A stretch of 64,000 nt of DNA from Bryobacteraceae bacterium (lineage in GTDB: Bacteria; Acidobacteriota; Terriglobia; Bryobacterales; Bryobacteraceae): NCBI GenBank assembly GCA_947458745.1, contig CANGYQ010000017.1:1-64000 (forward strand), written 5' to 3'. Made by a program: the position numbers and the translations under genes. How positions within the stretch are numbered: position 1 is the stretch's first letter; every line of letters starts with the position of its first letter. The notes below the pieces were generated by a model, which saw nothing but the letters and a program-made list of their open reading frames with translations, was not told where the DNA came from and did no database searches. Below, piece after piece: positions 39,869-49,409 of the stretch.

Positions 39869-41076
39869 CGGGCCTCCGCCGCCGCTATGGGAGCGGGCTT
39901 CAGCATCTCGACCTTGACGCCGGGCCGCATGCGGAGCTGCCCTTCGGTGACCACCTTCTCACCCGGTTCGATTCCCCCGCCTAACACCGCCCAAGCCCCC
40001 TGTGTGCGCTTCACCTTCACCGGCCGCATCGCCGCCGTCGAATCAGGCTTCACCACCCAGACATACCGGCCCTCCTGCGAACTTTGGACGGCGCTGGTGG
40101 GGACGACCAGAGCGTTTTGCTCAGTCGTCAACTTCAATGTGATGCGGGCAAATTGGCCCGGCCACAGCTGACGGCCCGCATTGGCAAACGTGGCCCGCAT
40201 CCTGATGGTGCCGGTGCTGGCATCCACCAGGTTGTCGATGAAGTCCAGCGTGCCCGTGGTGGAGGTGGCGCTGCCATTGGGGAACGCCTCCACCACCAAC
40301 TGGCGGGCAGTTTGGAACTGCCGCACGGCATTGAGATGCTGCTCCGGCACGGCGAAGGAGACATACACCGGGGTGACTTGCAGCAGCGTCACCAGTGGCA
40401 GATCATTCTCTTTGATCAGGTTGCCGGCCTTGATCGCGACCGCCCCCGCTCGGCCCGCGATGGGGGCCACAATGCGGGTGTAGCTGAGCTGTAGCTTGGC
40501 GTCGGCCAACCGTGCTTCCTCCGCCCGGATGGCGGCTTGGGCGCTTTCGATGGTGGCTTGATCAGCGACCAGCGAAGCTTCGGCCGATTCGGCGGTGGCG
40601 CGCAACTGCTCAAACTGATCACTGGAGACCACGCCCGCCGTCTTCAGCGCCGAGTAACGCTCAGCTTGCGCCCGAGCCTGCCGGGCATGGGCCTGATCCC
40701 GGACCAGATTGGCGCTGGCCTGCCGAACGACCGCGCGCGTCTGGGCCAGATTCGCTTCGCTTTGCCGGACGCGCTCTTCAAAGGGCTGCGGGTCGATCTC
40801 AAACAGCAGATCGCCCACGTTGACGTCTTGCCCGTCGCGCAAATGGACTCGCCGGATCTGCCCGGCGACGCGCGATTTCAGCGTGACGGTGGCGGAGGCT
40901 TCAGCATTGCCGATCGTTTGGATCTCCAGCGGCATATCCTGCAACTGCACCGGCATCACCCGCACGGGAGTGGGAGGTGGCGCAGCCTTGGCCACCGGCG
41001 CACCGCCTGATTTCAACAACTCGCAGCCCGCCAGAAAGGACAGGCACGCGACAACAAAGACAATATTCCGGATCAC
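39865..41076 (-). CDS. RND efflux periplasmic adaptor (membrane fusion lipoprotein)
   Basis: A 403-residue adaptor linking the RND transporter to an outer-membrane channel. The signal ends with lipobox LAGC (C18), so it is a lipoprotein. A biotinyl-lipoyl-like domain (VTLKSRVAGQIRRVHLRDGQDVNVGD), a long alpha-hairpin (about 105-190) and the beta-barrel with ARITLKLTTEQNALVVPTSAV follow. It is the first gene of the efflux operon. The intergenic region upstream (41077-41176) is shared with a divergent gene. Confidence 0.9.
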   Translation of the reverse strand: MIRNIVFVVACLSFLAGCELLKSGGAPVAKAAPPPTPVRVMPVQLQDMPLEIQTIGNAEASATVTLKSRVAGQIRRVHLRDGQDVNVGDLLFEIDPQPFEERVRQSEANLAQTRAVVRQASANLVRDQAHARQARAQAERYSALKTAGVVSSDQFEQLRATAESAEASLVADQATIESAQAAIRAEEARLADAKLQLSYTRIVAPIAGRAGAVAIKAGNLIKENDLPLVTLLQVTPVYVSFAVPEQHLNAVRQFQTARQLVVEAFPNGSATSTTGTLDFIDNLVDASTGTIRMRATFANAGRQLWPGQFARITLKLTTEQNALVVPTSAVQSSQEGRYVWVVKPDSTAAMRPVKVKRTQGAWAVLGGGIEPGEKVVTEGQLRMRPGVKVEMLKPAPIAAAEAR

Positions 41077-41176
41077 TTGTGCCCTATGATCTCACGCTAG
41101 CGGCAATCAACTCCATGCCTCTGCCGACGGCGGCGCCACCCCTGCCGGCAAGCCCGATCATGATACATTCGGGCGC

Positions 41177-42148
41177 ATGACGCGTCGTGAGCTTGGCCTT
41201 TTGCTGGCCGCCCCTCAAGCCCTGCGGGCAGCCGGACGGCCCCTGATGAAGTTGGAGACACCGCAAGCCGCAGCGGCCTTTGATCTTTTGGGCGGAGGCC
41301 TGGTTGATTTTCACCTGACCGGGGGCATGAACCCGCTCACCTGGGAGCAGGCCGGCGGGGAGCTGGAGTCGCGGCCTCGGGGCCATTTCCTGTGTCTCGA
41401 CCGCTGGGGGGCACCGTCCGCAGCGGAGCTAAAAAACGGGATGCCGTTCCATGGCGAAGCCTCGCATGTCGAATGGAAGCCATTAAAGCCAGGGGCCATG
41501 TCCACGCAGTTACCCATGGCAAAGCTATTGGTCCAGCGCGCAGCCAGCCTGGACGGGGCGACGCTGACAGTGCGGGAAACAGTGACCAATCAGAATCCGC
41601 TGGGACGGATCTACAACATGGTGCAGCACCCCACCATCGCCCCACCATTTCTCGATGCACAGACATTTGTGGATAGCAACGCCGGTCGTGGCTTTGCCCA
41701 AATCGCCCCAAATGATCCTCCACGCCCGTGGCCCCAAGGGCAAAGCGCGGACTTGCGGCGCCTGACGGGCGATCCGCTGCCGAACGTGGTCTCGTTTGTC
41801 ATCGAAGGCGAATATGGCTGGGTGACCGCCTGCAGTCCGACGGCGGGCCTGATGGTGGGCTACCTGTGGAAGACGGCTGAGTATCCGTGGCTGAATATCT
41901 GGCGCGACGTGAAGAATGGCCAGCCTGCCGCCCGCGGCCTGGAGTTCGGCACCACTGGTTTGCATCAACCCTACCCGGAGCTGGTGAAACGCGGGTCAAT
42001 GTTGGGGCGGCCGTTGTATTCGCACCTGGATACGGGCGAGTCGGTGGAACGCTCCTATCAGGTCTTCCTGAAGCCACTGCCACCGAAGGTGACCCGTGTC
42101 ATCGCCGTGCGGCCATCGCCGGGCGGGATTGACGTTAGCTTTGCCTAG
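41177..42148 (+). CDS. Exported protein with galactose-mutarotase-like fold
   Basis: A 323-residue protein whose N-terminus MTRRELGLLLAAPQALRAA looks like a short Tat-type signal. The pattern of beta strands and motifs such as LTVRETVTNQNPLGRIYNMVQHPTIAP and GLEFGTTGLHQPYPE resembles the aldose-1-epimerase/galactose-mutarotase superfamily, where a histidine (here in VQHPTIAP) binds sugar. Substrate is unknown, and the family call rests on pattern only. Its 3' end overlaps the convergent hydrolase gene by 14 bases. Confidence 0.6.
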   Translation: MTRRELGLLLAAPQALRAAGRPLMKLETPQAAAAFDLLGGGLVDFHLTGGMNPLTWEQAGGELESRPRGHFLCLDRWGAPSAAELKNGMPFHGEASHVEWKPLKPGAMSTQLPMAKLLVQRAASLDGATLTVRETVTNQNPLGRIYNMVQHPTIAPPFLDAQTFVDSNAGRGFAQIAPNDPPRPWPQGQSADLRRLTGDPLPNVVSFVIEGEYGWVTACSPTAGLMVGYLWKTAEYPWLNIWRDVKNGQPAARGLEFGTTGLHQPYPELVKRGSMLGRPLYSHLDTGESVERSYQVFLKPLPPKVTRVIAVRPSPGGIDVSFA

Positions 42149-42833
42149 CCGGAACGCCGAAGACACGCTCGATCCAGGGCGCCACCAGTTCGGCACCAGC
42201 TGAGGGCAGGCGATGCTTACCCGGAATCATCTGGAATTCCACGTCCGCGGCGCGCAGCCGCAACCGTGAGCCGAACTCGGCGGCCACGTCACGGGGATAG
42301 AACTCATCATCGTCGCGGGCGATATGCATCAGGGCCGCGGTGATGGGCTGCAGTTCCAGGGTCTCCCAGTGTTTCGGAACACCACCGCAAAGCCCCAGAA
42401 CGGCCCGCACCGCCCCCGGGTGAGTGCCCGCAAACCGGTAGTTCAGCCCGACCGGTTGCGAGAAGCCCATCAGCAGAGTGCGCGCCGCCGAAACGCCGGA
42501 CTCCCGCTTCACATTTTCGAGCACGGCCAGCAGCAACTGGTGGTGCCGGTCAATGGCTTCCGACCAGTGCGCTGCCGTGCCCCAGTTGTAGGCCACTTCA
42601 GGATTGGCGCTCAAAGGACGCAGGAAAAACTCATTCAAACCCCGGGGAGCGGCTACCCAGGCGGTGTCCCCAGTCAAGCGGCGGGCATAGTCGTGCAAAA
42701 GTTGCGGCGTCTGGCCGTACCCGTGCAGCGCGACCACGGCCCATGGGTCAGGCAAAGGGCTCTCCGGCGGGGTGAACAGATAGGCCGCCGGTTGACGGAT
42801 GTTGACAAAGCGAGTCTGGTGCCTGGTGCTCAC
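42135..42833 (-). CDS. Alpha/beta hydrolase of the phospholipase/carboxylesterase type
   Basis: A 232-residue cytoplasmic serine hydrolase. The oxyanion region is VVALHGYGQTPQ (about 34-44), the nucleophile S125 is in LLMGFSQPVGL, and the likely acid and histidine are in IARDDDEFYPRD and PGKHRLPS. In this family the usual motif is GFSQGG; the variation to GFSQPV after the serine is unusual. Substrates are short-chain or acyl esters in relatives. It converges with the mutarotase-like gene. Confidence 0.78.
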   Translation of the reverse strand: MSTRHQTRFVNIRQPAAYLFTPPESPLPDPWAVVALHGYGQTPQLLHDYARRLTGDTAWVAAPRGLNEFFLRPLSANPEVAYNWGTAAHWSEAIDRHHQLLLAVLENVKRESGVSAARTLLMGFSQPVGLNYRFAGTHPGAVRAVLGLCGGVPKHWETLELQPITAALMHIARDDDEFYPRDVAAEFGSRLRLRAADVEFQMIPGKHRLPSAGAELVAPWIERVFGVPARQS

Positions 42834-42904
42834 GCTATTGAAGATAGACCATCCGCCGATTAGCCCCCTGTAGGGGAGTGGAGTCGCGGAAGGAGTGCGG
42901 TTGT

Positions 42905-43258
42905 ATGATGAATGGCAAAGAATTGATGGTCAACCTTCAGCTAGCCATGGAACGTGTCGGGGGAGACGAAGAGCTTCTCCAGCAGGTGGCGCGGCTATTT
43001 CTTGACGACTGTCCGCGAGCGTTGAGCGAGATTCGTGCGGCCATCGACCGCGGCGACGCCAAACGCCTGGAACGCGAGGCCCATTCCCTGAAGGGCTCGG
43101 TGGCCAACTTCGGTGCCCAGCCGGTGGTGAATGCCGCGTTGGACCTGGAGACGATGGGCCGCTTGGGCAATCTGGCGGAAGCCATCCAGAAATACTCCGC
43201 ATTGGAAGATCGCGTCCGGTTGCTGGAACCGGAACTGGCCCAGTTGGCGGGCGACTAG
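42905..43258 (+). CDS. Hpt (histidine phosphotransfer) domain protein
   Basis: A 117-residue four-helix bundle with the phospho-acceptor H60 in LEREAHSLKGSVANFGA. It passes phosphoryl groups between receiver domains in multi-step phosphorelays. AGGAG at 42891-42895 lies 9 bases before ATG 42905; ATG 42908 is also possible. No hybrid kinase is nearby, so its partners lie elsewhere. Confidence 0.88.
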   Translation: MMNGKELMVNLQLAMERVGGDEELLQQVARLFLDDCPRALSEIRAAIDRGDAKRLEREAHSLKGSVANFGAQPVVNAALDLETMGRLGNLAEAIQKYSALEDRVRLLEPELAQLAGD

Positions 43259-43393
43259 GCGAGCCTGGGAATCGCGGCGGAAGATTCAGGACGCCCGCGC
43301 GTTGGACCACCAAGGTTCCCCCCCAATCTACACCCAGCTCACGTTCGGGTGGACGGGTGCTGCTAGAATGGAAATTCAGTTTCCTTTCTCACC

Positions 43394-44239
43394 ATGGATT
43401 CCTCCTCACTCCGGGATATCGTTTGCGCTCACAGTCCGGATTCGGACGACGCGTTTATGTTTTATGGCTTGGCGACGCGGAAGATCCGCTCGTCGCTGGT
43501 CAACTTCAAACACGTCTTGAGCGACATTGAAACGTTGAACGAAAAGGCCCGCCAGGGCGTTTACGATCTGACGGCCATCTCCTACCACGCCTACCCTTAC
43601 GTGGCGGACAAGTACACGCTGATGGCCAGCGGCTCCAGCATCGGTGATGGCTACGGCCCGATGGTGATCGCTTCCGGCAACCTGGACCCCGATGACCTGA
43701 AGGGCAAACGCATCGCCATCCCGGGCAAGATGACCACTGCCTATCTGGCGATGAAGCTCTACCTGCCGGATTTTGAGCCGGTGGTGGTGCCGTTTGACAA
43801 GATCATCGATGCGGTCACGGAAAAATCGGTCGATGCCGGCCTGATCATCCATGAAGCGCAGTTGACCTACGCCAAGGGCGGCTTCCACAAAGTGGTCGAC
43901 CTGGGTGTCTGGTGGAAGAGTGTCCACAATCTGCCCCTGCCCCTAGGTGCCAATGCCCTGCTCCGCAGCCTGCCGTCTGAGATCCAGAGCGAATGCTGCC
44001 GCTTGATGCGCGATTCCATCCAGTTTGCGCTGGACAACCGCGATCAGGCGCTGGAGTACGCTTTGCAGTTTGCGCGTGACATGGAACCGGCGCTGGCGGA
44101 CAAGTTTGTCGGCATGTACGTCAATCACTACACGGTCGATTGCGGCGATGTGATCCCCAAGGCCGCACAGTTGCTGCTGGATCAGGGCTTTGAAGCCGGG
44201 TTGATCCCGCACCGTGTACAGTTGGAATTTATCCGCTAA
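43394..44239 (+). CDS. mqnD: 1,4-dihydroxy-6-naphthoate synthase (futalosine menaquinone pathway)
   Basis: A 281-residue enzyme that converts cyclic dehypoxanthinyl futalosine to 1,4-dihydroxy-6-naphthoate. Family motifs are CAHSPDSDDAFMFYGL (about 11-26), SDIETLNEKARQG, AISYHAYPYV, GYGPMVIAS and LIIHEAQLTYA. MqnA shares the fold, but the HSPDSDDA and IHEAQLTYA motifs favour MqnD. It implies that this organism makes menaquinone by the futalosine route. No other mqn gene is in the window. The HEAT-repeat gene follows 11 bases later. Confidence 0.85.
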   Translation: MDSSSLRDIVCAHSPDSDDAFMFYGLATRKIRSSLVNFKHVLSDIETLNEKARQGVYDLTAISYHAYPYVADKYTLMASGSSIGDGYGPMVIASGNLDPDDLKGKRIAIPGKMTTAYLAMKLYLPDFEPVVVPFDKIIDAVTEKSVDAGLIIHEAQLTYAKGGFHKVVDLGVWWKSVHNLPLPLGANALLRSLPSEIQSECCRLMRDSIQFALDNRDQALEYALQFARDMEPALADKFVGMYVNHYTVDCGDVIPKAAQLLLDQGFEAGLIPHRVQLEFIR

Positions 44240-44250
44240 GCTTTGAGCAG

Positions 44251-45570
44251 TTGACTAACGTGCTGCCGTCGAATCGAACCCGCCCGGCTTTCCTGATGGG
44301 CGCTCTCGTACTGTGTGCCGTCTGTGGGCCGGCCATCGGCCAGGATGCGGAAACCAAGCAGCGGGCCAAAGCGGTCCGCGAGATGGCCAAGGAAGGCGCA
44401 CCGGCGATCGCCAAAATCGCCGCCTACCTGGACGATGCTGAGCCCTTGGTGCGCGCCGATGCAGTTCGAACCATCACGGACTTGGGTACCGCGCGCTCCA
44501 TTGACCCGCTGCTAAAGGCGCTGGCGGATGGCGATCCCGAAGTGGTGGTTCGGGCCACGGACGGCCTGGTGAACTTCTACTTGCCGGGCTATGTCAAGAC
44601 CGGGCTGGCGGGCCGATTAGGCCGCGTGGGCGATGCGGTGCGGGGCAAGTTTATCGACGAGGCCAATGACCAAGTCATTGAGCCGTGGATTGAAGTCCGT
44701 CCGGAACTGGCCCCAGCGCTGAACAAGCTGATCACCTCCTCCACGGTGATCGAGGTTCGGGCCAATGCCGCCCGCGCCGCCGGAGTTTTGCGCGTCAAGG
44801 GAAGTGTTGATGAATTGTTGGGCGCGCTGCGGTCAAAGGATTCGCGGTTGATGTTTGAGTCCCTGGTGGCGCTGGAAAAGATCCGGGAACCCCGCTCCGG
44901 CCCCCGCGTGGCCTTCCTGTTCCGCGACCCCGAAGAGCGCGTGGCCATCAAGTCGCTGGAAGTGGCCGGCTTGTTGAGAAGTCTGGAAACGGCGGGCGAT
45001 ATGCAAACCGCCTACTCGCGCGCCAGTTCGATTAGGGTGAAGCGTGCGGCCCTCTCGGCCTTAGCGTTGTTGGCCCAGCCTCAGGTTCGCCCGCAGTTTC
45101 TGGCCGCGATGACCGACAAGGACGACGGCCTCCGGACCGCGGCGGCCGAAGGGTTGGCGCGCCTGAAGGATCCCACCGATGCCCCGCAACTGGACCAGTG
45201 CCTGAATGACGAAAAGAAGATGCCGCCGCGGCTGGCTTGCGCGTTTGGTTTGGTGCAAGGCGGCCGCATCGATCTAGGGGAGGCCAGTGCGTTGCGGTAT
45301 CTGCTGAACACGCTGAACTCAAAGGCTTGGAAGGGTGTGGCGGAAGGGTATCTGGTGGAGGCGGCCCGCACCAAACAAGTCCGCACCAGCCTGGAAGGCA
45401 TCGCGCCGGGCGCGACCAAAGATGAAAAGATGGGGCTGGGACGAGTGCTGGCCGCGTCGGGAGACACCGATAGCCAGCGGATTGTCGAGCAACTGTCGCG
45501 CGACCCCGATGCGGATGTAATGAGGGAAGGCGTTAGGGCCCTGAGAATACTCCGGGCCCGTCTGCCGTAG
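44251..45570 (+). CDS. Exported HEAT-repeat protein
   Basis: A 439-residue protein with a signal peptide (LMGALVLCAVCGPAIG) and then a continuous array of HEAT/PBS-lyase-type helical repeats, for example LDDAEPLVRADAVRTITDLG, LADGDPEVVVRATDGLV and DKDDGLRTAAAEGLARLKD. Such proteins are scaffolds or binding proteins. The start is uncertain: TTG 44251, GTG 44260 or ATG 44296. The first gives the best signal peptide with a basic N-region. The gene is possibly cotranscribed with mqnD. Confidence 0.75.
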   Translation: MTNVLPSNRTRPAFLMGALVLCAVCGPAIGQDAETKQRAKAVREMAKEGAPAIAKIAAYLDDAEPLVRADAVRTITDLGTARSIDPLLKALADGDPEVVVRATDGLVNFYLPGYVKTGLAGRLGRVGDAVRGKFIDEANDQVIEPWIEVRPELAPALNKLITSSTVIEVRANAARAAGVLRVKGSVDELLGALRSKDSRLMFESLVALEKIREPRSGPRVAFLFRDPEERVAIKSLEVAGLLRSLETAGDMQTAYSRASSIRVKRAALSALALLAQPQVRPQFLAAMTDKDDGLRTAAAEGLARLKDPTDAPQLDQCLNDEKKMPPRLACAFGLVQGGRIDLGEASALRYLLNTLNSKAWKGVAEGYLVEAARTKQVRTSLEGIAPGATKDEKMGLGRVLAASGDTDSQRIVEQLSRDPDADVMREGVRALRILRARLP

Positions 45571-45608
45571 GTGGGATCCACCGTTGCCGTCTCCGGCAAC
45601 CGGAACAA

Positions 45609-45818
45609 CTACTTCTTCTTCTGCTGTTTCTGCTGACCGACGCGGACCTTGAACTGCTTCGCCTGCTGTTCGGCGTAGCCCTTCCAATCGAACCGCTTGG
45701 CGGCATCAGACAGGTAGGTCTGCACGTCGGCGTCCTTGGGGAGCACCGCCATCAAAGAAGCGACCTGCGTCCCGTCCGGGCTGGTGATGCGATAACGCTT
45801 AACGTTGGGAATTGCCAT
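45609..45818 (-). CDS. Small basic protein, function unknown
   Basis: A 69-residue protein, MAIPNVKRYRITSPDGTQVA at the start and a lysine/glutamine-rich tail (QQKQQKKK) at the end. The middle has a plausible beta-alpha pattern (SLMAVLPKDADVQTYLSDAAKRFDW). Codon use is natural for this genome. Family not recognised. It stands alone between converging mqnD-HEAT genes and the HNH gene. Confidence 0.6.
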   Translation of the reverse strand: MAIPNVKRYRITSPDGTQVASLMAVLPKDADVQTYLSDAAKRFDWKGYAEQQAKQFKVRVGQQKQQKKK

Positions 45819-45896
45819 AACCTTTTCAGTCTAGCAGCACCGGCCGTCTTCGCGCACGCCCCCGTCCGTGGGCGCTCCGATAGCGCCACTAAAGCG

Positions 45897-46463
45897 TTAA
45901 TAGAAAAGGTACTTGCGCCACTGGTCATCGCTGCGCCCCAATAGCCGGATCAGGTGGCGTGAGGTGTGCATGGAAAACGGCCGGGGCGGACGGTGCAGCT
46001 TAAAGCCAGCTTCCTCCGGCGTCCGGTTGCCCTTTTTGTTGTTGCAGGGATGGCAGCAGGCTACCAAATTCTCCCAGGTGGTCTCCCCCGCCCGGCTGCG
46101 CGGGATCACGTGATCCAGAGTCAACTCGCCGGAGGGGGTCACCTTTAGGCAGTACTGACAGGTGTAGCGGTCCCGCATCAGAATATTCTTGCGGGAAAGC
46201 GCGCGGCTTTGGTGCGGAATCCGGCGGTACTCCAGTAGCCGGATCACCGTCGGGACACGCAGTTCCCGGCGAGCGCTGGAGACATGATGCGAGGCCGTCT
46301 CTTCCGCCGAGGCGACGCCCTTTAACACCAGCACCAGCGCCCGGCGCGCGGCACAGATATTGATGGGCTCATAGCTGGCGTTCAGGACCAATACCGGGCG
46401 ATGGAGACGGTCCGGGCCGCCGCGATCAATCCGGTCAGAACGATGGTGCAGACTGGCATGCAT
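45897..46463 (-). CDS. HNH endonuclease
   Basis: A 188-residue HNH protein. The N-terminal [23 protein letters not shown] is typical of a widespread chromosomal HNH family. The zinc site is C102 and C105 in RYTCQYC with C137 and C140 in [13 protein letters not shown], and the catalytic pair is D117-H118 in [11 protein letters not shown]. These enzymes are often not linked to mobile DNA and have unknown physiological roles. It starts 2 bases after the comF stop, so both are cotranscribed. Confidence 0.85.
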   Translation of the reverse strand: MHASLHHRSDRIDRGGPDRLHRPVLVLNASYEPINICAARRALVLVLKGVASAEETASHHVSSARRELRVPTVIRLLEYRRIPHQSRALSRKNILMRDRYTCQYCLKVTPSGELTLDHVIPRSRAGETTWENLVACCHPCNNKKGNRTPEEAGFKLHRPPRPFSMHTSRHLIRLLGRSDDQWRKYLFY

Positions 46464-46465
46464 AA

Positions 46466-47371
46466 CTAAGCTCCTACTCCTCTTGCGGCAAGCTGAGCCA
46501 CCGCGTTCGTTTGTAAGGCCAAAGCCGGCTGGCGCCGATCCACCCGCGCCAGAGTTAAAACGGCGACCCGAGCCGCCCCTGCCCGCCGCAAAGCTGCGGT
46601 TGCTGCCGCTGCCGTCGCGCCGGTTGTCAAAACATCGTCAATCAGTAAAACCCGCTTCCCTCGTAACTGCTCCGCGTCCGCCGCACGAAACGCCCCGGCG
46701 ACATTGCGCCGCCGGGCAGACCGGGTAAGGCCGGCCTGAGCCGGGGTATTCTTCACGCGCCGCAATAGCGGCCGCACCGGCCAACCCGTGGCCCGGCTGA
46801 CAGCCTTGGCCAGCAGCGCCGCCTGATTAAAGCCGCGCCGGTAGCGCCGCCACCAGTGCAGGGGCAACGGCACGATCACATCAAAGCGCTCCCCGCGCGG
46901 CAAGGCGGCCACCAGCAACTGCCCCAACGGCTCCGACAAGGCGGAGATCCCTTGGTACTTGAATAAATGGACTAACTGGCGCAACGGACCTTCATAAAAG
47001 CCATAGCTATACACCGCCTGGTACATCGCGATGCCCGAGCGGCAGAGGGCGCATAAGCCATTGGGCCGAAGAGGCGCGTCATTCAGGAACGGCGTATGGC
47101 ACTGCGCACAAGCAAATTCGGCCACCATGGGTTGCGGCGCATTGAGACACGGAGAACAGACAGGGATGCGGGAGAGGTGAGAGAGGTGGGTGCCGCAAAC
47201 GCGGCAATCTTCCGGAAAGACGAGGTTCAGCAACCGCGCAAGCGCGCGTACTGCCAAGCCGGGCCTGTGCCCGGCGGGGGTAGGCCGGTCTAACGTGCGA
47301 TGAGCAAACGGGAAATCGCACCCCCTTAAGCTACCGAGTATACACGAGAATTCCGAAACAGAAACCGCCAA
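46466..47371 (-). CDS. comF: ComF-family amidophosphoribosyltransferase-like protein
   Basis: A protein of up to 301 residues. A four-cysteine zinc module (CRVCG, CSPC, CAQC, CALC) spans about 56-110. A type I phosphoribosyltransferase domain follows, with the PRPP loop [13 protein letters not shown] (about 244-256). ComF assists DNA uptake in naturally competent bacteria; in others its role is unclear. The first 40 residues have no similarity, and TTG starts near [18 protein letters not shown] are possible. Confidence 0.85.
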   Translation of the reverse strand: MAVSVSEFSCILGSLRGCDFPFAHRTLDRPTPAGHRPGLAVRALARLLNLVFPEDCRVCGTHLSHLSRIPVCSPCLNAPQPMVAEFACAQCHTPFLNDAPLRPNGLCALCRSGIAMYQAVYSYGFYEGPLRQLVHLFKYQGISALSEPLGQLLVAALPRGERFDVIVPLPLHWWRRYRRGFNQAALLAKAVSRATGWPVRPLLRRVKNTPAQAGLTRSARRRNVAGAFRAADAEQLRGKRVLLIDDVLTTGATAAAATAALRRAGAARVAVLTLARVDRRQPALALQTNAVAQLAARGVGA

Positions 47372-47404
47372 AAGTGTTTCAAACAGATGGCATTCAGAAA
47401 GACA

Positions 47405-47439
47405 AAACCCGCCGGGCCATCACTGGCCGAAGCGGGTTT
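47405..47439 (-). terminator. Terminator downstream of the porin pseudogene
   Basis: Outer stem AAACCCGC (47405-47412) with GCGGGTTT (47432-47439), inner stem GGCCA/TGGCC (47415-47419 and 47424-47428) around TCAC. Read on the minus strand, the hairpin ends in TTTT, 43 bases after the porin stop. Confidence 0.75.
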
Positions 47440-47481
47440 GCGTCCGGGTTGGAGCGGGAAGGATAGCCGGGAGGGCCTTTT

Positions 47482-48634
47482 CTAGTGGCCGACCACCACT
47501 TCCAGCCAGTCAATCTGGTCTTGCGTCGCGCGGACTTGCTCGTTCACCGAGACGGCCGCCGCGGCGGTTTCCTGGGCATGAGCGGCGTCGGTGTGCGTCA
47601 CCTGTTCGATGGGCCCGCGAATGCCGTTCGACGGCGAGAAGCCGAGGTTCCGTTGGTAGACGGAGGAGTTGTAGTAACTGCCAAGCTCCACCTTTGGATG
47701 AACCCGATACGTGCCGGCGACATACCAGGCCGAGGAACTGGTGACAAACGTCGGCATCGGAAGCCCCAGCAGCGCGGTGCTGCCATCGCTCAGCCGGTAC
47801 TCGGCAAAAGTGCGGAATGCGCCGCGCTGATAGTCCCCATAGAACTGATGGCTCAGGGTGGTGCGATTCTCGAAACGGCACGGCAAGCCGCCTCCTGGAA
47901 TCGGTTGGCCAAACAGAGCCGTTAGACGGGCATCGCCGTGGCCACCGCCACCCAGCACGGAATATCCCGCGGTCAACCCCGATATGGGCGTCGCCCAGCG
48001 GACTTCGCCGCCCTTGGCCCAGGACGTGAAGCGTTCAATCGGAGTGCTGGAGTCGCGGGTGCCAATCGCATAGCCACCCCGGGAATCAAACATGACCATG
48101 CCGATGTAGGCCACGTAGCTAAGCCGACCCGCTTTCTTCAGGCTGATGTTACCGTAGAGGTCACCGCCATCGTGGCTGATTATTGAGGCACGAGATCCGT
48201 CGGATACACTGACTGCGGCAGCAGCGCGAAGGTGGGATGAACTCCATGTCCTGGGTGTCGTTGAACAGACCCAGCACAGTCTTCACCCGTCCCGCGCGGA
48301 TACCGATGTAGTCGTTGAACTTGTAGTCGGCGAGGGCCCAGTCGACGGCTACTTTGCCGTTGGCAATATCGCCGATGTTGCGGCTGAATACCTGGGCCCC
48401 AACGCGAAGCTTGGGCGTCAACCGAGTGGCCACGTTGAAGCCGCCGTCGGTCATCGAAAAGCTGCCATTGGTGGTCTTCATAGTGAGAAAGTTATTCCCG
48501 GATGAGACCGCGAAGCCCTGCTGGAAGAAGCCATAGACCTGGACGTCCTTGCCGGCCACCTTGAACTGACCCAGTGCGGACCCAAGGCCGAGTACGGCCA
48601 GACAGGCCAGTCGGAGAGTTTTGTTTGTCGTCAT
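47482..48634 (-). pseudogene. Outer-membrane porin (DcaP-like), broken by two single-base deletions
   Basis: The first reading frame (from ATG 48634) has a signal peptide (LACLAVLGLGSALG) and porin strands up to TQDMEFIP. It is followed in a second frame by FALLPQSVYPTDL and in a third frame by ISHDGGDLYGNISLKKAG and the rest of the barrel to 47482. Each shift is restored by adding one base, near 48233-48236 (giving EFIHTFALLPQ) and at 48192-48193 (giving TDLRASIISHDGG). The repaired gene would be about 384 residues. The two deletions lie about 45 bases apart, so real decay or sequencing error are both possible. A terminator follows. Confidence 0.82.
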
Positions 48635-48846
48635 TTGATTCCCTGGAAGTTGTACAGACAGCCCATCGGCTATACCGTGCATGACGGAGCAAACAAGATG
48701 ACATTGAGGAATAGTCTCTCTGGCCATGAATTTCCACGAAGAGCCATGCTAGACGCTACACCAAAGATAAATATACGGATAATACAATTGATATCGGCGC
48801 AGTGAGGCCTGTCGACCAACCGAAATAACAACGCTACACTAGTGGC

Positions 48847-49326
48847 ATGGTTTTTCAGGCTGAGTCAGCGGGAGATATCCAGGCGGTTCGCGGCCTGTTC
48901 CGGGAGTACGAAGCCTGGCTCGGAATCGACTTATGCTTTCAGAGTTTTGAGCATGAAGTGGCTTCGTTACCGGGTGGTTATGGGCCGCCAGCCGGAGCGC
49001 TGCTTCTGGCGAAAGCTCAGGAAGCCGGGCCAGCGGTGGGGTGTGCGGGCCTTCGCCGCCTGAGCGAAGATACGGTGGAGCTGAAGCGGCTGTTCGTCCG
49101 GCCGGAACATCACGGACAGGGGCTGGGTAAGCAGCTGTTAGCCGCTGCCATCGCCGAAGCAACAGCCCGAGGTTACCGGCGGATGCGGCTGGATACAGTC
49201 CCGCAGTTGACCACTGCCATTGAGCTATACCGCCGCTGGGGGTTCCAGGAGATCCCGCCTTACAACCACAGCCCGATCGTGGGTTCGCTGTACTTCGAAC
49301 TGACCCTGGCGCACCAGGGTCAGTGA
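48847..49326 (+). CDS. GNAT-family N-acetyltransferase
   Basis: A 159-residue acetyltransferase. The acetyl-CoA motif A is VRPEHHGQGLGKQLLAAAI (about 85-103), with motif B containing AIELYRRWGF. The layout resembles the YafP/PaiA-like small acetyltransferases; the substrate is unknown. It is divergent from the porin pseudogene over an AT-rich 212-base intergenic region that likely holds promoters for both. Confidence 0.85.
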   Translation: MVFQAESAGDIQAVRGLFREYEAWLGIDLCFQSFEHEVASLPGGYGPPAGALLLAKAQEAGPAVGCAGLRRLSEDTVELKRLFVRPEHHGQGLGKQLLAAAIAEATARGYRRMRLDTVPQLTTAIELYRRWGFQEIPPYNHSPIVGSLYFELTLAHQGQ

Positions 49327-49409
49327 AGCTGGACCGTGGGTCTCCTGATGGAAGGACTACCGCACCGGCTCGGCGGCGCTGGTCCCGGTGGAATCGGCAA
49401 ACTCGACCG

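Noticed and set aside
44262..44285. tRNA T-loop-like sequence
   Set aside because: It lies in the N-terminal coding part of the HEAT-repeat gene and no cloverleaf can be formed around it.
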